Below, piece by piece: positions 1 to 11,602 of a DNA stretch of 64,000 nt. Numbering within the stretch: the first letter of the stretch is position 1; the number at the start of each line of letters is the position of its first letter. A program made the translations under genes and the position numbers. Below the pieces are notes generated by a model. It was not told the DNA's origin, searched no databases, and was given only the letters and a program-made list of their open reading frames with translations. The stretch comes from Iris pallida (Eukaryota; Streptophyta; Magnoliopsida; Asparagales; Iridaceae): assembly GCA_029216955.1 (NCBI GenBank), contig JANAVB010004022.1, positions 1-64,000 on the forward strand, written 5' to 3'.

Positions 1-1725
1 TACGGAGCGGGGCATTAAACCCTCTGAGTCATACCCTTGTACAGAAAAGTCGTTAGGGTATGTGGGAATGTTCTCCTCTGGTTTGGACTCAAAAGGAGTG
101 GTACCCCCAGCTTCAGAGCTTGCCTCGTCTTGAGAGTCGTGGAAGTCCTCGGGGACGTCGGAACCTGCTGCGTCTGTTGGGTAAATCATTTCTCTTGGAT
201 TATCTTCTTGGAATATCGGGTTGTCGCGGATGTTTGGAGGTGTGCTACCCCCAGCTCCAACGCCTCCCAGAGATGTGGATGACGATTCTCCGAGCGTGGT
301 AGATTTCGCCTTCGAGCGAGTACCTTGGAAAACTCCTCCTGTGGCAGTCGTGGACAACTGTTTGGAAGAGAGTTTCTTGGTTGAGATTTTAGGGCTGGAG
401 ACGTTTGTTTTCTTTCCTCTTCCGCTACCAGGGATCCTCTGAGCAAAATTGCAGGAGACGACGAGAAGTGCCTCGTCTTATGAGCTTGGGTGTTGCAGTC
501 GTTGGAAGACGGATCGCCGCTCCTCTTGTGTGGTTGCCTTGCTGCAGCAGCAGTTGACAATGACTTGAGTGCAGTAATGTCCAGGAAAGGACTCTCTGTA
601 CACCGAGGCTTCTTCTCTTTCTTTGCACTTGTGACAGATCACGTTACACAAGTCAGGTGTATCTCGAGCCACCTTTACACCCGATTTGTGGGCCCGGGAA
701 ACCCGAGCATCCGAGTGTATGGGCACCATGTTTGCTCCCTGATTGTCGGAAGACTTTTGGGAACCACTCTGTCCGTTTGTCGCCGGGGGATGGACTCGAG
801 TGGTTCAGTACAACGTTCTATCGGAGACCCGCATAACAGTGAGCAAAGCGCTCGGATGGTCAGAGGTTGGGACAACTGACTGAGCTCGCCGAGCTCGTGC
901 TGTCCTAGACTTCTTCATTCTAGCACCCGAGGGTGCATAGTAGGAAGAGTCCAAATGGTGCCGCAGAGAGTCTAGCACATGTTCTTGGGCGCACCTAGAG
1001 TCCGAACCGCATGAGAGGCGATCGAATACTGACTGCGAGCCGTATGGAGCAGACGGTATGCGGCTGGGATTAGTGGCCGTGCAGGTTGTCTGCATGCGGC
1101 TATCCTTTGTGGTCGTATGAGCTTTCTGTATGCGGCTAGAAGCAGTGGCCGCATGGACCTCCGGGATGCGGCTGGAAGTCATGGCCGTGCAGGCTACCTG
1201 CATGCGGCTGGTAGTTCTGGCCGCATGGGTTTTCTGCATGCGGCTGACTTTTGTGGCCGCGTGAGTTTTCTTCATGCGGTTGGCAATTGCGGCCGCATGA
1301 GCCTTCTTCATGCGGCTGGCGCCTTTATGCGGCTCGGACCATATAGAGTTCCTCTTTGCCCCTGCAAGTCCAGCATTATAGTATTTTCTTCTGCCGGACT
1401 TGGGGACAGCAGAGTCCTCTATGGTCTGAAGTGGAGCCGCAAGAGGGTCTTTTTCGCCGTCTTGTGCAACAGAGAGTACTCCCTCGAGAGCTTGGGGAGG
1501 AGCGAATGATTTGGGCCTCCACTCCATGCGGGCCTTCTTCGTGCGGGTTCGTCGCTGGACCGGGCCAGCGCTCCCGTCGGAGAGTATTTCCTCAAACGCC
1601 TGCTGATCGAACCGGGCGACCTGCATTTGTTGAGTGGAGCCAAGTTTGGCTACGTCCGATAGCATCACCAACTCCTCAGCCGTGGAGAAGTTTGTCCCCA
1701 ACAGAGTCGCCATCGTGTTTGCCAT
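1..1725 (-). pseudogene. Gag-like ORF of unrecognised element (copy A), open at left edge
   Basis: One minus-strand frame runs from an ATG at 1725 (MANTMATLLG) to the left edge and is interrupted by only two in-frame stops, a TGA at 807-805 and a TAA at 480-478. A second in-frame ATG lies at 1713. The first ~115 residues are a globular-looking N-terminus containing FDQQAFEEILSD. About 1040-1330 then encodes a tandem repeat of ~14 residues built on SRM and THAA, specified by AGCCGCATG and CATGCGGCC. After this come SVFDRLSCGS, a Cys/His-rich stretch around 535-660 (CHKCKER, then GHYCTQ) that may be a disrupted zinc knuckle, and a Ser/Thr-rich tail that continues past the window. Size, Cys/His cluster and leader context suggest a retroelement gag. 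I do not recognise the family, and no pol is in view. Confidence 0.5.
1035..1335 (-). repeat. In-frame tandem repeat with alternating GCCGCATG / CATGCGGC octamers
   Basis: Within the gag-like ORF the octamers GCCGCATG and CATGCGGC alternate about every 15-27 bp, so each ~42-bp unit encodes an SRM-type and a HAA-type tripeptide and could also fold on itself. Several copies are decayed to CATACGG or CATCCCGG-like forms. Copy B of the same ORF (4912-5413) lacks this array between its WRPK and SVFDR segments, so it is an expansion specific to copy A. Confidence 0.75.
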
Positions 1726-1865
1726 TGATTGTAAAAGTACAAAACAATTATATAGGAGGATTGAACTTAGACTCACAATACAAACTCGCTCGTACAAAGA
1801 AAGCCTAGGGACGAAAACCTAGGTACAACAATCTAAGTACGATTGTTTATTTTTGATTCTGGGGG
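1726..1865 (-). other. Leader between promoter-like region and gag-like ORF, copy A
   Basis: This stretch precedes the gag-like ATG. It shares blocks with 5414-5555 upstream of copy B: CTTTGTAC, a CCTAGG/CCTATTTAGGACTT-like motif, and ATCGTCAC at the far end. No convincing primer-binding site for tRNA-iMet was seen where one would be expected near 1860, so assigning an LTR end here is inference only. Confidence 0.35.
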
Positions 1866-2360
1866 GTGACGATAGAGGCTCAGGAAAGCGACGGTAGCTC
1901 TGCCTTACTCCTTGGACGATCGGACGTAGCCTTGGCACTTGATGAAGAAATGCTCTCGGGATGCGTGAGAAGAATCCTCTGTGCGCGCCTTTGTCTCTCT
2001 GCGTGTTCAGCCCTCGGGATCTCCAGGTGTCCAGAAAATCCTCTCTCTCCGGTCTCTCCAGGTACTTTGCAAGGGAATGGCACCTTGATTTTTATAGAGG
2101 TGGGGGTGTGATCATTAGGGTTTGCAATGATTCCCCCTTAAAAAGTCGGCGGCCAATCATCTGGACCATTAATTTTGATTGCAATGAATCTGGATAATTA
2201 ATATGGATTGTACCAAATTCTATGGGCAATTAATATTGATTGCCATAATTTTTTATAATTTGTGATGATAGGCTCGGATCTCCTGCCACGTGTTCGATTT
2301 GTCTGATCTAATCTGATTTAGGGTAATTATGATGATTGTAACAAATCTGAGTTTGTTATG
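1866..2360 (-). promoter_or_regulatory. LTR- or promoter-like region with TATA box, copy A
   Basis: On the minus strand a TATA box (TATAAAAA, 2096-2089) lies about 370 bp upstream of the gag-like start codon. The block from GTGACGAT (1866) through the TATA box is recognisably similar to 5550-5645 of copy B, and both are followed by an AT-rich stretch. This fits the U3-R-U5 part of a 5' LTR, or a TE promoter, driving the minus-strand ORF. The exact LTR ends could not be fixed. Confidence 0.4.
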
Positions 2361-2394
2361 ATTTGCTAGTAGCCATAACTCCAAGGGGGATAAG

Positions 2395-2480
2395 AACGCC
2401 ACGTGTCTCAACTGTTGCGAGGACCGCCATGTGTCTCAGCTGTCGTGAGGATCGCCACGTGTCTCGACTGTCGTGAGTGG
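2395..2480. repeat. Short direct repeat of CGCCACGTGTCTC units
   Basis: Three to four ~32-bp units contain GCCACGTGTCTC (or GCCATGTGTCTC), then ACTGT and GTGAGG. Each carries a CACGTG-type E/G-box core. They lie upstream, on the minus strand, of the TATA box at 2096. A regulatory role is inference. Confidence 0.5.
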
Positions 2481-2549
2481 GACGTTCTAACAGAGCCGTA
2501 TGAGTGCGGTCTCTAAGTGAACCGCATACGGGTGGCCCCCACGATCTTA

Positions 2550-2775
2550 ACCGCATGAAGGTAGCAGCCGCATGAGGGTGGCAGCCGCATGAAGAAGGCA
2601 GCCGCATGAAGGAGGCAGCCGCATGAAGGGGACAGCCGCATGAAGGAGGCAGCTGCATGAAGAAGGCAACCGCATAAAGGAGACAGCCGCATGAAGAAGG
2701 TAGCCGCATGAAGGAGACAGCCGCATGAAGAAGGCAGCCGCATGAATGTGACAGCCGCATGAAGAAGGCAGCCGT
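2550..2775 (+). repeat. 17-bp minisatellite, unit CAGCCGCATGAAGAAGG
   Basis: About 14 head-to-tail 17-bp units share the core CCGCATGAAG and differ mainly at the last five bases and by transitions (CCGCATAAAG, CTGCATGAAG). All reading frames stay open across it because the array has no stops, so the Cys/His-rich peptides it predicts are artefacts. The core octamer GCCGCATG is the one arrayed in the neighbouring ORF and in the Gypsy LTRs at 27.5 and 35.2 kb. Confidence 0.9.
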
Positions 2776-3021
2776 ATAGGGGTGCTTGGGACTCGACGGA
2801 TCCTGTCAGTTATAGAAGATTTTCTTCTTTTTCCAAGGAGCACGCCATCATTATTTCAGCTTTATGGCAGAGCTGTCATTCATTGCGTCAGAGCTGTCAT
2901 TCATTGTGTCAGATCTGTCATCAGAGCAATTAATTGGGAGGCTGTTTTATGGCCAGCTGTAGAAGCGGACAGTGTATGGCCACATGTCTTTGCCTGACCC
3001 GCATGGAGCTGTTAGGGAGTT

Positions 3022-3115
3022 CCGAGCCGCATAAAGTTCTGAAGGATTCCTGAGCCGCATAAGGTTTTGAAGGATTCCTGAGCCGCATAAGGCTCCTTCT
3101 GTTTGGAGCCGTATG
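3022..3115 (+). repeat. Degenerate ~33-bp repeat with GAGCCGCATAAGG core
   Basis: Three to four units carry GAGCCGCATAA followed by TTGAAGGATTCCT. It is a second, longer-period array of the GCCGCAT core, close to the 17-bp minisatellite. Confidence 0.7.
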
Positions 3116-4911
3116 GGCTTTTCTTGTCCTTTTCTATGCTTCTACATGTGTGCGACGAAATCAACGCGTATTCGTCGAGATACCCCCGTATCGATGTTTT
3201 ACAAACTTGCCCATAACTTTGTGTACAGTTATCGAATCGAAACGAAACTTGCGCCAACAGTTCCGAATCAAAATTCTGGTCCTGTGTGCCAAGATTGGTT
3301 TGATTCTGAGAAGGTCGAATCGAAACCCCTTTTTGGCGGGCCCGCGACCCACTCAAACGGACAAATTTATACACGGCTCATCGGAATCCAAAACTGGACA
3401 TATCGTTGAGTTCTACTTCTCAAACTGAATCTGTAGACATGTAGTTTGATGACTTTAGAGACCATAGACTTTGGCACATATTTCGGTGCAAAGCGGATCC
3501 AATGGCGGACATCGTTTTGATCCAAAATTACGATTTTGCTTCTGTTCCAGAATTGAACGTTTGGACAGGCATTTTCTATGTATATCTTCTTCATCGAGAA
3601 CATTTTTGATGTTTGTTTCAGCGTTTGGAGTCATCTGTGATTTGTGAGTTTTGGTGCTGACACTTGCTACTCTTGGATTGCCCCTCTCGCATCGCAGGCA
3701 AGTATACCTTGCCATAGATTCTGATTGTGCTCATTTATTTTCAGTATATTTTATTATTGCATATTTCTTTTTCTTATTTTTCATTTTGTTTCTATTGGGC
3801 GTCCAAGTCACACTTGGGTGCAAGCGGCTACATTTAGTCGTTATATTTATTTATGTCTTTATTTGCATGTCGAGCTTGTGTCAGTTGACTACCCTATGAG
3901 TATGTGGGATATTTTCATATTCCCTATGGCCTTGACACATGTGTATCACGTGATGAGTGAGTTCATATAGGACATGGACCTGCGTACCCGACTGGCCATC
4001 GATACGTACGGAACGTGCGACGGTTAGGAGGTAGCTGCTACTAGTGTGTTGAGTTAGAAGCCGTAGTAGTTGCCAACTGGACAGGCTGTGGATACATCTT
4101 GGACAGGAGCATCTGGAGGAGAGGGGACAGTTATTAGCGTAGGGGCTACATGTTCAGTACACACATAGATTTGGGCCGATAGTGTCTCGGATGAGCGCTA
4201 CTTACTGCCCCGGGGCCGATAGTTCTCGTATGAGAGCTACTTTCTACCCATGGTCGTTAGTGTCTCTTATGAGCGCTACCTACTACCACTCTCTCTCTCC
4301 ATCTATGCTGAACACCTAAGCTCCTGCGTAGAACGTTGTCCTCAAAGTGCATCTCACATAGACGGTTAGGAGATCCCGTAGAGTCATAGTTGCATATTTT
4401 ACAGATTCAGTTACTTGGCATATTTTCTGTATCTTGTTACGTCCCTCTGAGGACCTGGTGATCTCTCCAGGATTAGACGAACAGGACTATCCAGAGGAGT
4501 ACGGTGCCACATTGGATCCATCATACATCGGCGATGAGGCGTCTCCCGCTCATACTTAGTTTTATTCTTTATTATCTGAGACCATGTATTAGACATCTTT
4601 TTATCATCTTTCTTGCTGTTTGAGGAGGTTGGACTCCATTTAGTTGAGACTAGTTTTCCATAGCTGTTTGGGTGGGAATGTCTACCCGGCTATATTTTGA
4701 TATCATCATTTATCTTATTTAGTGGACTTTATTATATTCTCTGTGTTGAGTTGTGGATGAGATCTAGTTATTATATTGTGGCTTATTATATATCACTATT
4801 TACAGCTTATGTACCAATACTGGGATACCTCATATTGGTGTATTCCTTGTATACGTGTAGCTGGCATACTGACGTACTTAGTCCTACGTATTATAGGACT
4901 TGGGTGTTACA
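3115..4911 (+). mobile_element. LTR-like block, probable LTR remnant of a Gypsy element
   Basis: The block ends at 4911 with GGGTGTTACA, a typical 3' terminus of plant Gypsy LTRs, and directly interrupts the copy B gag-like ORF (next base 4912). Its left part, with the GGGCCCGC block near 3337 and AGGCAAGTATACCTTGCC near 3697, matches 7418-8560 in inverted orientation, where the last motif reads as the reverse complement of AGGCAGGTATACCTTGCC. No ORF or reverse transcriptase signature is present. The left boundary and a 5-bp duplication (right flank GCAGG) were not found, so this may be a truncated LTR and not a clean solo LTR. Confidence 0.4.
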
Positions 4912-5413
4912 GCAGGTGAGTAGTATTTAGAGTCCGCCAAAGGTTTACCTGAAGGGAAAGCGATTCTGTCAAAGACAGATCTCCTTGCCGACAATACTCC
5001 CGTCGTGAGGGGTTGGACCGGTGTGCGCTTCCTTTGGCATCGTTCCTTCGTCTGATCAACTATGGAACCACCATCTTCTTCGCCATATTTTCCCAGGACG
5101 GAAATCGGGCAAGGGGATAAGGCTATAGCAGCCGGGATCTTCTCTATGGCTTTGACATTGAGGGGGTCCTGAGACGCAGTTCCCGCCATCGTGCTGCTGG
5201 CTGCAACCGCCTTAGGCCTCCAGACACGTCAAGTCTTCTTCGGTTATACGAACCGCTTCAAACTCTTCGACTTTTCATCAGAGAGGAGATCTTCAAAAGC
5301 CTGTTGGTCAAAGCATACGACCAATATGTCTTGAGAAACTCCCAGCAAGTTGTCATCAGATTGCGTCACCTCTTCTCGCTGAAGGAGAAGGTAATCCCCA
5401 GCAGAATCGTCAT
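4912..5413 (-). pseudogene. Truncated gag-like ORF, copy B
   Basis: It starts at an ATG at 5413 (MTILLG, compare MATLLG in copy A). Across frameshifts it preserves FDQQAFED-LSDE, WRPK and, near the end, SVFDR and KYYSP, which match FDQQAFEEILSD, WRPK, SVFDR and SSYYAP of copy A. It stops abruptly at 4912, where the LTR-like block begins. The SRM tandem repeat of copy A is absent between WRPK and SVFDR. At least one stop and one frameshift are visible, so it is a relic. Confidence 0.5.
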
Positions 5414-6170
5414 TTTGTTCAACGTAACAAAAGATTGAACGAACTTTTTACTTTATTGAACGTATAAGGTATCTGTGTACAAAGAAGGAAGTCCTAAATA
5501 GGATATTATAAGTACAATGAGAAGAGTTTTCTGGGAAAGTGTGACGATGGAGATCGAGCACTACAGCGGCTCCTTTACTCCGTTGACGATCTGGCAATAA
5601 ATCAACCTTGCAATGGCTCTTTGACGCCTTTTATAGGACTCTGGGGTCACTGATCAAGAGGCTGTCTGGATGAAAAAATCCTTTGAAGATGGTTGGTTGG
5701 TTGGTTCTTTGGTTGATAGGTGGATGAGGGTGGTCGACTCTTCATGGATGAAGATCGCTGAACCTTTGAAGATTGTCGATTGTCAATGTTTCCTCTGTCT
5801 TTTGATGCTTTGGTGGAAGAAGAACTCTTTCTATTTATAGAGAACCGAGCACATATGTGATGTGTATTATGGTTCCTGAAATATGAAAGAATCTGCCGCC
5901 ATTGTACGGTGCGGGCTTCTGTGGCGCTGACACGTGGCGGACATCGAGATTTTCCTCAAACGAGATCTCTGGTGGTTATAAACATAACCTAAGGAGGTGA
6001 CACGTGGTGCATACCGATTTGCTTGCTCGGATACAGCCGAGTAAATCTTGGGATTTTATCCTAGATTTGGAGTCTAACTGATTCTCATCTAAGATTTAAA
6101 TCAATCTGATATGATATCAATCATGATTTAATCTCATTCTTCTCTGCAAGAGGCGGTTTAAACAAACTAA
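5414..6170 (-). promoter_or_regulatory. LTR- or promoter-like region, copy B
   Basis: It is homologous to 1726-2360: CTTTGTAC leader, ATCGTCAC block, then a GTGACGATGGAG and GACGATC segment. TATA-like sequences lie on the minus strand at 5839-5832 (TATAAATA) and near 5635 (TATAAAA). Beyond the TATA box it becomes AT-rich. It is probably the 5' LTR or promoter side of the copy B element. Confidence 0.35.
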
Positions 6171-6860
6171 TTGTGGTGGACCCACGCTTCCTGTGCCTCT
6201 GGTGAGGACTAAGTGCTGCTGCGCTTCTGGGGCGACGAGTAGACCATGCTTCTGGAGACGACGGAACCTTTGTGCTTTCAGGTGACGAGTGGACTTGGCT
6301 TCGAATGACGACGAGACTTTTGTACATGTAAAGGAATTTATGAAGTTGTGTTTTGGGCTACCAGAGTCACTGTGCTGTAGGCGACATGTAGGCTTGTGCT
6401 TCAGGTTGACTTGCATTGGTTGCGATGGGAGTTCCCAAGTCTCTTATAGAGAAGTGACCTAAGCTTCTAATCCGGAGCAGATGAGTGCACCGTGGGAATA
6501 GAGATGGTGTGAGCATATCACCATCCTGTGCCTCATACGGACGCAGGTAAGTAGCTGCGCCTCTGAACATTGAAGGCGTTGGCTGCGAAGGGACGGGTAT
6601 AACGCCCTTGTACATCTGAAATTGGCACAGGCAGATAGCTGTGCCTCTGGAGTGAAGACACCATCTTCTGGAATAAAAGAAGGCGAGGAGGGCCCTACCA
6701 CCATCTTGTTTCTGAGGTTGGCACAGGAAGGTGGTTGCGCCTATGGCTCGAAGGCTCTGGCTTCTTCAAAGTGCTGGGTTGCTGATATGCTTCTGAGAGG
6801 CTGCGCCCACAAGAATATCAGAATATGCTTCGGTGGAGGTCAATCCTCCAGCGTGTGTAT
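6171..6860 (+). repeat. Degenerate ~24-bp repeat with TGCGCTTCTGG core
   Basis: Loosely repeated blocks of the type TGTGCCTCTGG, TGCGCTTCTGGGGCGACGAG and ATGCTTCTGGAGACGACGG recur many times. They occupy the same relative place beyond the promoter-like region as the 17-bp GCCGCATG minisatellite of copy A, but with an unrelated motif. Open frames through it carry no recognisable domain. Confidence 0.5.
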
Positions 6861-7140
6861 CGAAAAAAAAGAAGTATGAGCTTCGATAAAGATTCCATCC
6901 CTTGTAGATCCCTCTACGCTTCTGTCGAATCTGTACTAGATCCTTTGTAGAAGAACAGAATTAGTCCCTTATGTATAGTCTTGATGTGTCTGTACTAGAC
7001 TTTGTAGACATGACAATGAAGGGACTTCTCTCCATATCTTCTGTTTTGTCTTTTTGGCACTGAGCCTGAGTCTTTTGCATCTTCTGCGCTTTGGCGAAAG
7101 GATGTCTTCAGCTGAGATTTTTCATGCTTCTACACTAAGG
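6861..7140. other. Unassigned stretch between copy B repeat and inverted LTR-like block
   Basis: It contains CTGTACTAGA repeated twice with TTTGTAGA neighbours (about 6930-7010) and a CT-rich segment. No ORF, RNA gene or terminal repeat is supported. Confidence 0.4.
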
Positions 7141-8560
7141 AGGACTCCCAAGTCGAGAGTGGTCATGTAGCCAATCCTGGTATCGGTTAAGGGTCAAGTC
7201 AAGTAATAAGGAACGCATGATCAAGTCAAGTCACTCAAGTAAACAATACTATCGATGTCATGTGTAAAAATATATCAAAATAACTAATGATAAAAGCAAG
7301 TGATAACAGGTACAAGACATAAAAATAAATCATGGCAAGGCTACAAGTACATAATAGAAAATAAGGCATGAACAAGCAAGAATAATAAGAAACATGCATC
7401 TAAATAAACTGTACAAAGTTGGCAAGGTATACCTGCCTGGAGTTTTATCCAATCTATGCAAAAACTGCGGTACCAAGGTCTAACCAAACTATCCATAAGC
7501 CAACTAATCATACTCTATACAAACATCTATCAACCCAAATCACAAACAAGTATATATTACACACTAAAATACAAATATGACTTAACAATTCCTTCCCAGA
7601 GACATGGGTCGTTCAAAGTCGCGTATTATCTATGTTATCTAAGCCACTTATTAACCATACCATCTAGAACTAGTTCACATTAGTCGCTATAATGATTATT
7701 TGCTAATATTATAACTTCAAGTTCTAGGTTTAAAATATTAAATTTGTATCTCATAATTCGTACCACGAAATCTACGACACATAAATCGAGACAAGATGAT
7801 CAATCACAAGGTTAACAACCTTCTTTTGGCGATCCACACGGTCACTTTGTCAATTTTAGTGATGAGAGATCACTGTAATCAACTAATCTCAGTTTCATCG
7901 CACGGATTCCAAAATACGGACACAATAAGAATTAATTATAATTAATGGTGATATATAAAGAAAAATCTAACATACGTCATCAGATGATGAAAAAAATTAC
8001 CAACATGTCCAGAATGGTCAAATTAGCTAGGATAGCCTACTCATAAGTCCAATTTTAGACACAAGAACAAAATGGTAATTTTGGGTCAAAACAATGTTTG
8101 TTGTGCTTTGCACCAAAAAGCATGCAAAATTCTATGGTCTCTGAAGTCAACAAATTATATATCTACAAGTCAATTTTTTGATATAGACTCAATGGTATGT
8201 TCAATTTTGGATTTCGATGAGCCATGCACAAAATTACCCATTGAATCAGATCGTGGGCCCGCCAAAACGATGATTCGATCAATTTTCTAAGAATCTGACC
8301 AAACTTGGCTCACGGGACCAGAAAAATGATATCAGTCTAATGGTACAAGTTTTGCCATAATGTGATGAACATGCACGAAGTAATTGGGATTTTTGTAAAG
8401 TGGTCGGTTCGGTGTTCTTCGACTGATATGTCTCGAATTTATCGCGCACACGCAACCAATTCGTATTTTGTCAAATCCCACATGTTCGCAATGTCCGTAT
8501 GCATCTTTTGATGCCCTCATGTTGCGATGAATCGTCCGATTTGTCGGGACGGACCTCGTA
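7140..8560 (-). mobile_element. LTR-like block in inverted orientation relative to 3115-4911
   Basis: Read on the minus strand, 8530-7418 follows 3115-3715 in order: a GTGCGCGATAAATTCGAG-like block, the TTCGTCGA-type block, a GGGCCCGC block, a GGACCAGAATT-like block and AGGCAGGTATACCTTGCC. The two are strongly diverged. No coding capacity and no clear termini were found. Opposite orientation argues against the two being the LTR pair of one element. Confidence 0.35.
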
Positions 8561-9392
8561 TCAAATTTTTCTAATTTAAAAAACTGTTTGGCTATGTTTT
8601 TTTATTTTCAAATTAGATTATCTTGCAAATCATAACAAAATAAATGAAAGTAATTTATGGGTTTTGAATTTGTTTAGGTTGTCTAAAATGTTGTTTAAAT
8701 CAATTTTGAAAGTATTTAACAACTGGGTAGATATTTGCCTGCCAAAGAGAGGCATTGGCTTGATTTATAAACTGTTTAAGAACAGTTCTTGTCAATGTTT
8801 GAGTCAATTTTCTGGACAATCTAAGGCAATAAATTAAAAACTAGTTGAAGGGACTTAGAGACGTATAGGTTGTGTTTGTAGCAGAAGAAGTAGCTCGAAA
8901 AACGGTTGAACTTCGCGAAAAAAAATCACCTCGAAGTGGCCCTGCCCCTGCTGATACTAATGTTGCCGTTGTGCTGTTGCGGGCTGATTTGCGCACTATC
9001 AGGCATGTCTTCGGCGGTCGACGGTAGAGCACGGTGGCGGGGTGGTCTCGTCTAGGGTTAGGGTTCTCTCTGGAATAGGGGTTGTCGAACACGAGAGAAT
9101 TTTTACTGTTGGGTTCGAGAAAACTTAAATTTCTCGATATCTAATATATACAATTAATCCAATTTTATGTGAACTTCTGATAGGATTAGATTTAGATTTT
9201 TGAAGTGGTTTTAATCGAATCATGTAGAGGGTGGTATAGGGATTATACAGAGAGAAAAAATTTGAGGGATTTGGTTAACATTTGGAGGAGATCTCCCTCC
9301 TCTATCTTTTAAAAAACTCCTCCCTGTGTTAGGGTCTTGGTGGTATTGTTTTTGCAGGAAACAGTACACCAAAGGTTTTTTTTTCTTTATTC

Positions 9393-9394
<2 letters not shown>
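8561..9394. other. Unassigned AT-rich stretch with a small minus-strand ORF
   Basis: Mostly AT-rich. A GC-richer island at 8841-9092 holds a minus-strand ORF of 83 codons preceded by CCCTAACCCTAG, which resembles the 5' region of a plant gene or TE. No domain is recognised and nothing supports expression. Confidence 0.3.
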
Positions 9395-9486
<92 letters not shown>

Positions 9487-9493
9487 CCTTATT

Positions 9494-9571
<78 letters not shown>
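9395..9571. repeat. Two long (AT)n arrays with a duplicated spacer
   Basis: (AT)n at 9395-9483 and 9498-9571. Each is followed by TATCACCCTTATTTATAAA, so a unit of array plus 19-bp spacer has been duplicated. Poly-YI open frames across it are meaningless. Confidence 0.95.
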
Positions 9572-9573
<2 letters not shown>

Positions 9574-10737
9574 CCTTATTTATAAAATCACTTACTAGAC
9601 CAAAAATAAAATACCAGATACATATATACATTATATGTCTACATGGATGTCTTTGGACGCACCACATGACTACATGGGCTTGGGTTTGGTTCAGGTCGCG
9701 TCCGAAATAGATTGGTACAACTGGGTCTCTTAAAACGTTAAAAGTTCTAATAATTAATTATTTGGACCATTTATAAAGCCATGACTTGACTTGTTTTCCT
9801 AGAAGAGATATAGATATGGCCAGACCTTTCCTACCATGGCTAATACACTAGTCAAAGCACACAACTACACTAGTTGTGCCATGTATCCTAGTCATCATGC
9901 ATAAGCAATCTCAACCATGACTAAGGCTATTTATGTAATAAAATGTTATTTTAAAAATATAGAAAAAATCTAAAAATCACTATTTAGGTCAAATACATAA
10001 CGAGAATAAATTTTAAAAACTTTGGGGTTTACACATATATAGAAGTTTAGTCGAAAGAGAAGAGTGACATGTGTATGAAATTATGCACAATACTGATAAT
10101 GTTAGTTATAATATTACCAATCGACCATTGAGCAAATACATACAGTCGATATTGAATAAATTGAGGTCGATAATGATAGGGATGGAGATTACTAGGGATG
10201 CAAAAGGTAGAGATTATTTTCAGAATAGCAACGGTTGAATGTAAGAAGTTTGTTTGGATTAAGGGTGTGGAAGTCCAAATGAAACTTTGTATGTAGAAGA
10301 TGATCAAATACAAACGACTCACTAATTAGGATTGATTGGCTAAGTTTGGATCCAAGTTAAAGACATGGCATGCGTTATATGCGTAAAAGAATTAATTGGA
10401 GAGTCGATATCATGTGTTCTTCCAATGTCACGTGTCGTGGAGTATTTGGCAGCATCTTGGGTGGCAATATAGGATGTCCATAAATTTCCCGAGAGGGGTC
10501 ATGGAATCCTTGGAAAAATTAGGGGCCTAAGGCCCAAGGTTCGGCAAAGTTCAGAAGAATTCATATAGTGTTGTTGTCAATTTAATGGTGGTGTTTTCAA
10601 TTCATGTACGTATAATAAACGTTATATGAGAGTTTAAATAAGAGCATTGTAGGCTCATACATAATATAGAGAGTGATATCTTTATAGTTTCCTGCATAAT
10701 GAGAGGTGGAAGGGTGATGAGGAGTTTTTTTTATAAG
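9572..10737. other. Unassigned AT-rich stretch
   Basis: No domain, RNA gene, terminal repeat or tandem array could be supported. A minus-strand ORF of 91 codons at 10047-10322 has no recognisable feature and is probably chance. Confidence 0.4.

Positions 10738-10797
<60 letters not shown>
10738..10797. repeat. (AT)n microsatellite
   Basis: An uninterrupted TA/AT dinucleotide run of about 58 bases. Confidence 0.95.
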
Positions 10798-11533
<736 letters not shown>

Positions 11534-11602
11534 CATTTCATCACCCAAAAAGTACTTGCTTACAAAGTGATAATAGTTAATAGATTATAATTAAAATCTT
11601 TA

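Noticed and set aside
1..1725. Endogenous plant pararetrovirus coat or movement protein
   Set aside because: No movement-protein, coat-protein knuckle or RT motif of that family was recognised; the Cys/His cluster alone is not enough.
2356..2843. Cys/His-rich ORFs of 76-134 codons on the minus strand
   Set aside because: They are three frames of the stop-free 17-bp minisatellite and not a protein.
3115..8560. 3115-4911 and 7140-8560 as the two LTRs of one element
   Set aside because: They are in opposite orientation and strongly diverged, with no retroelement coding region in the right orientation between them.
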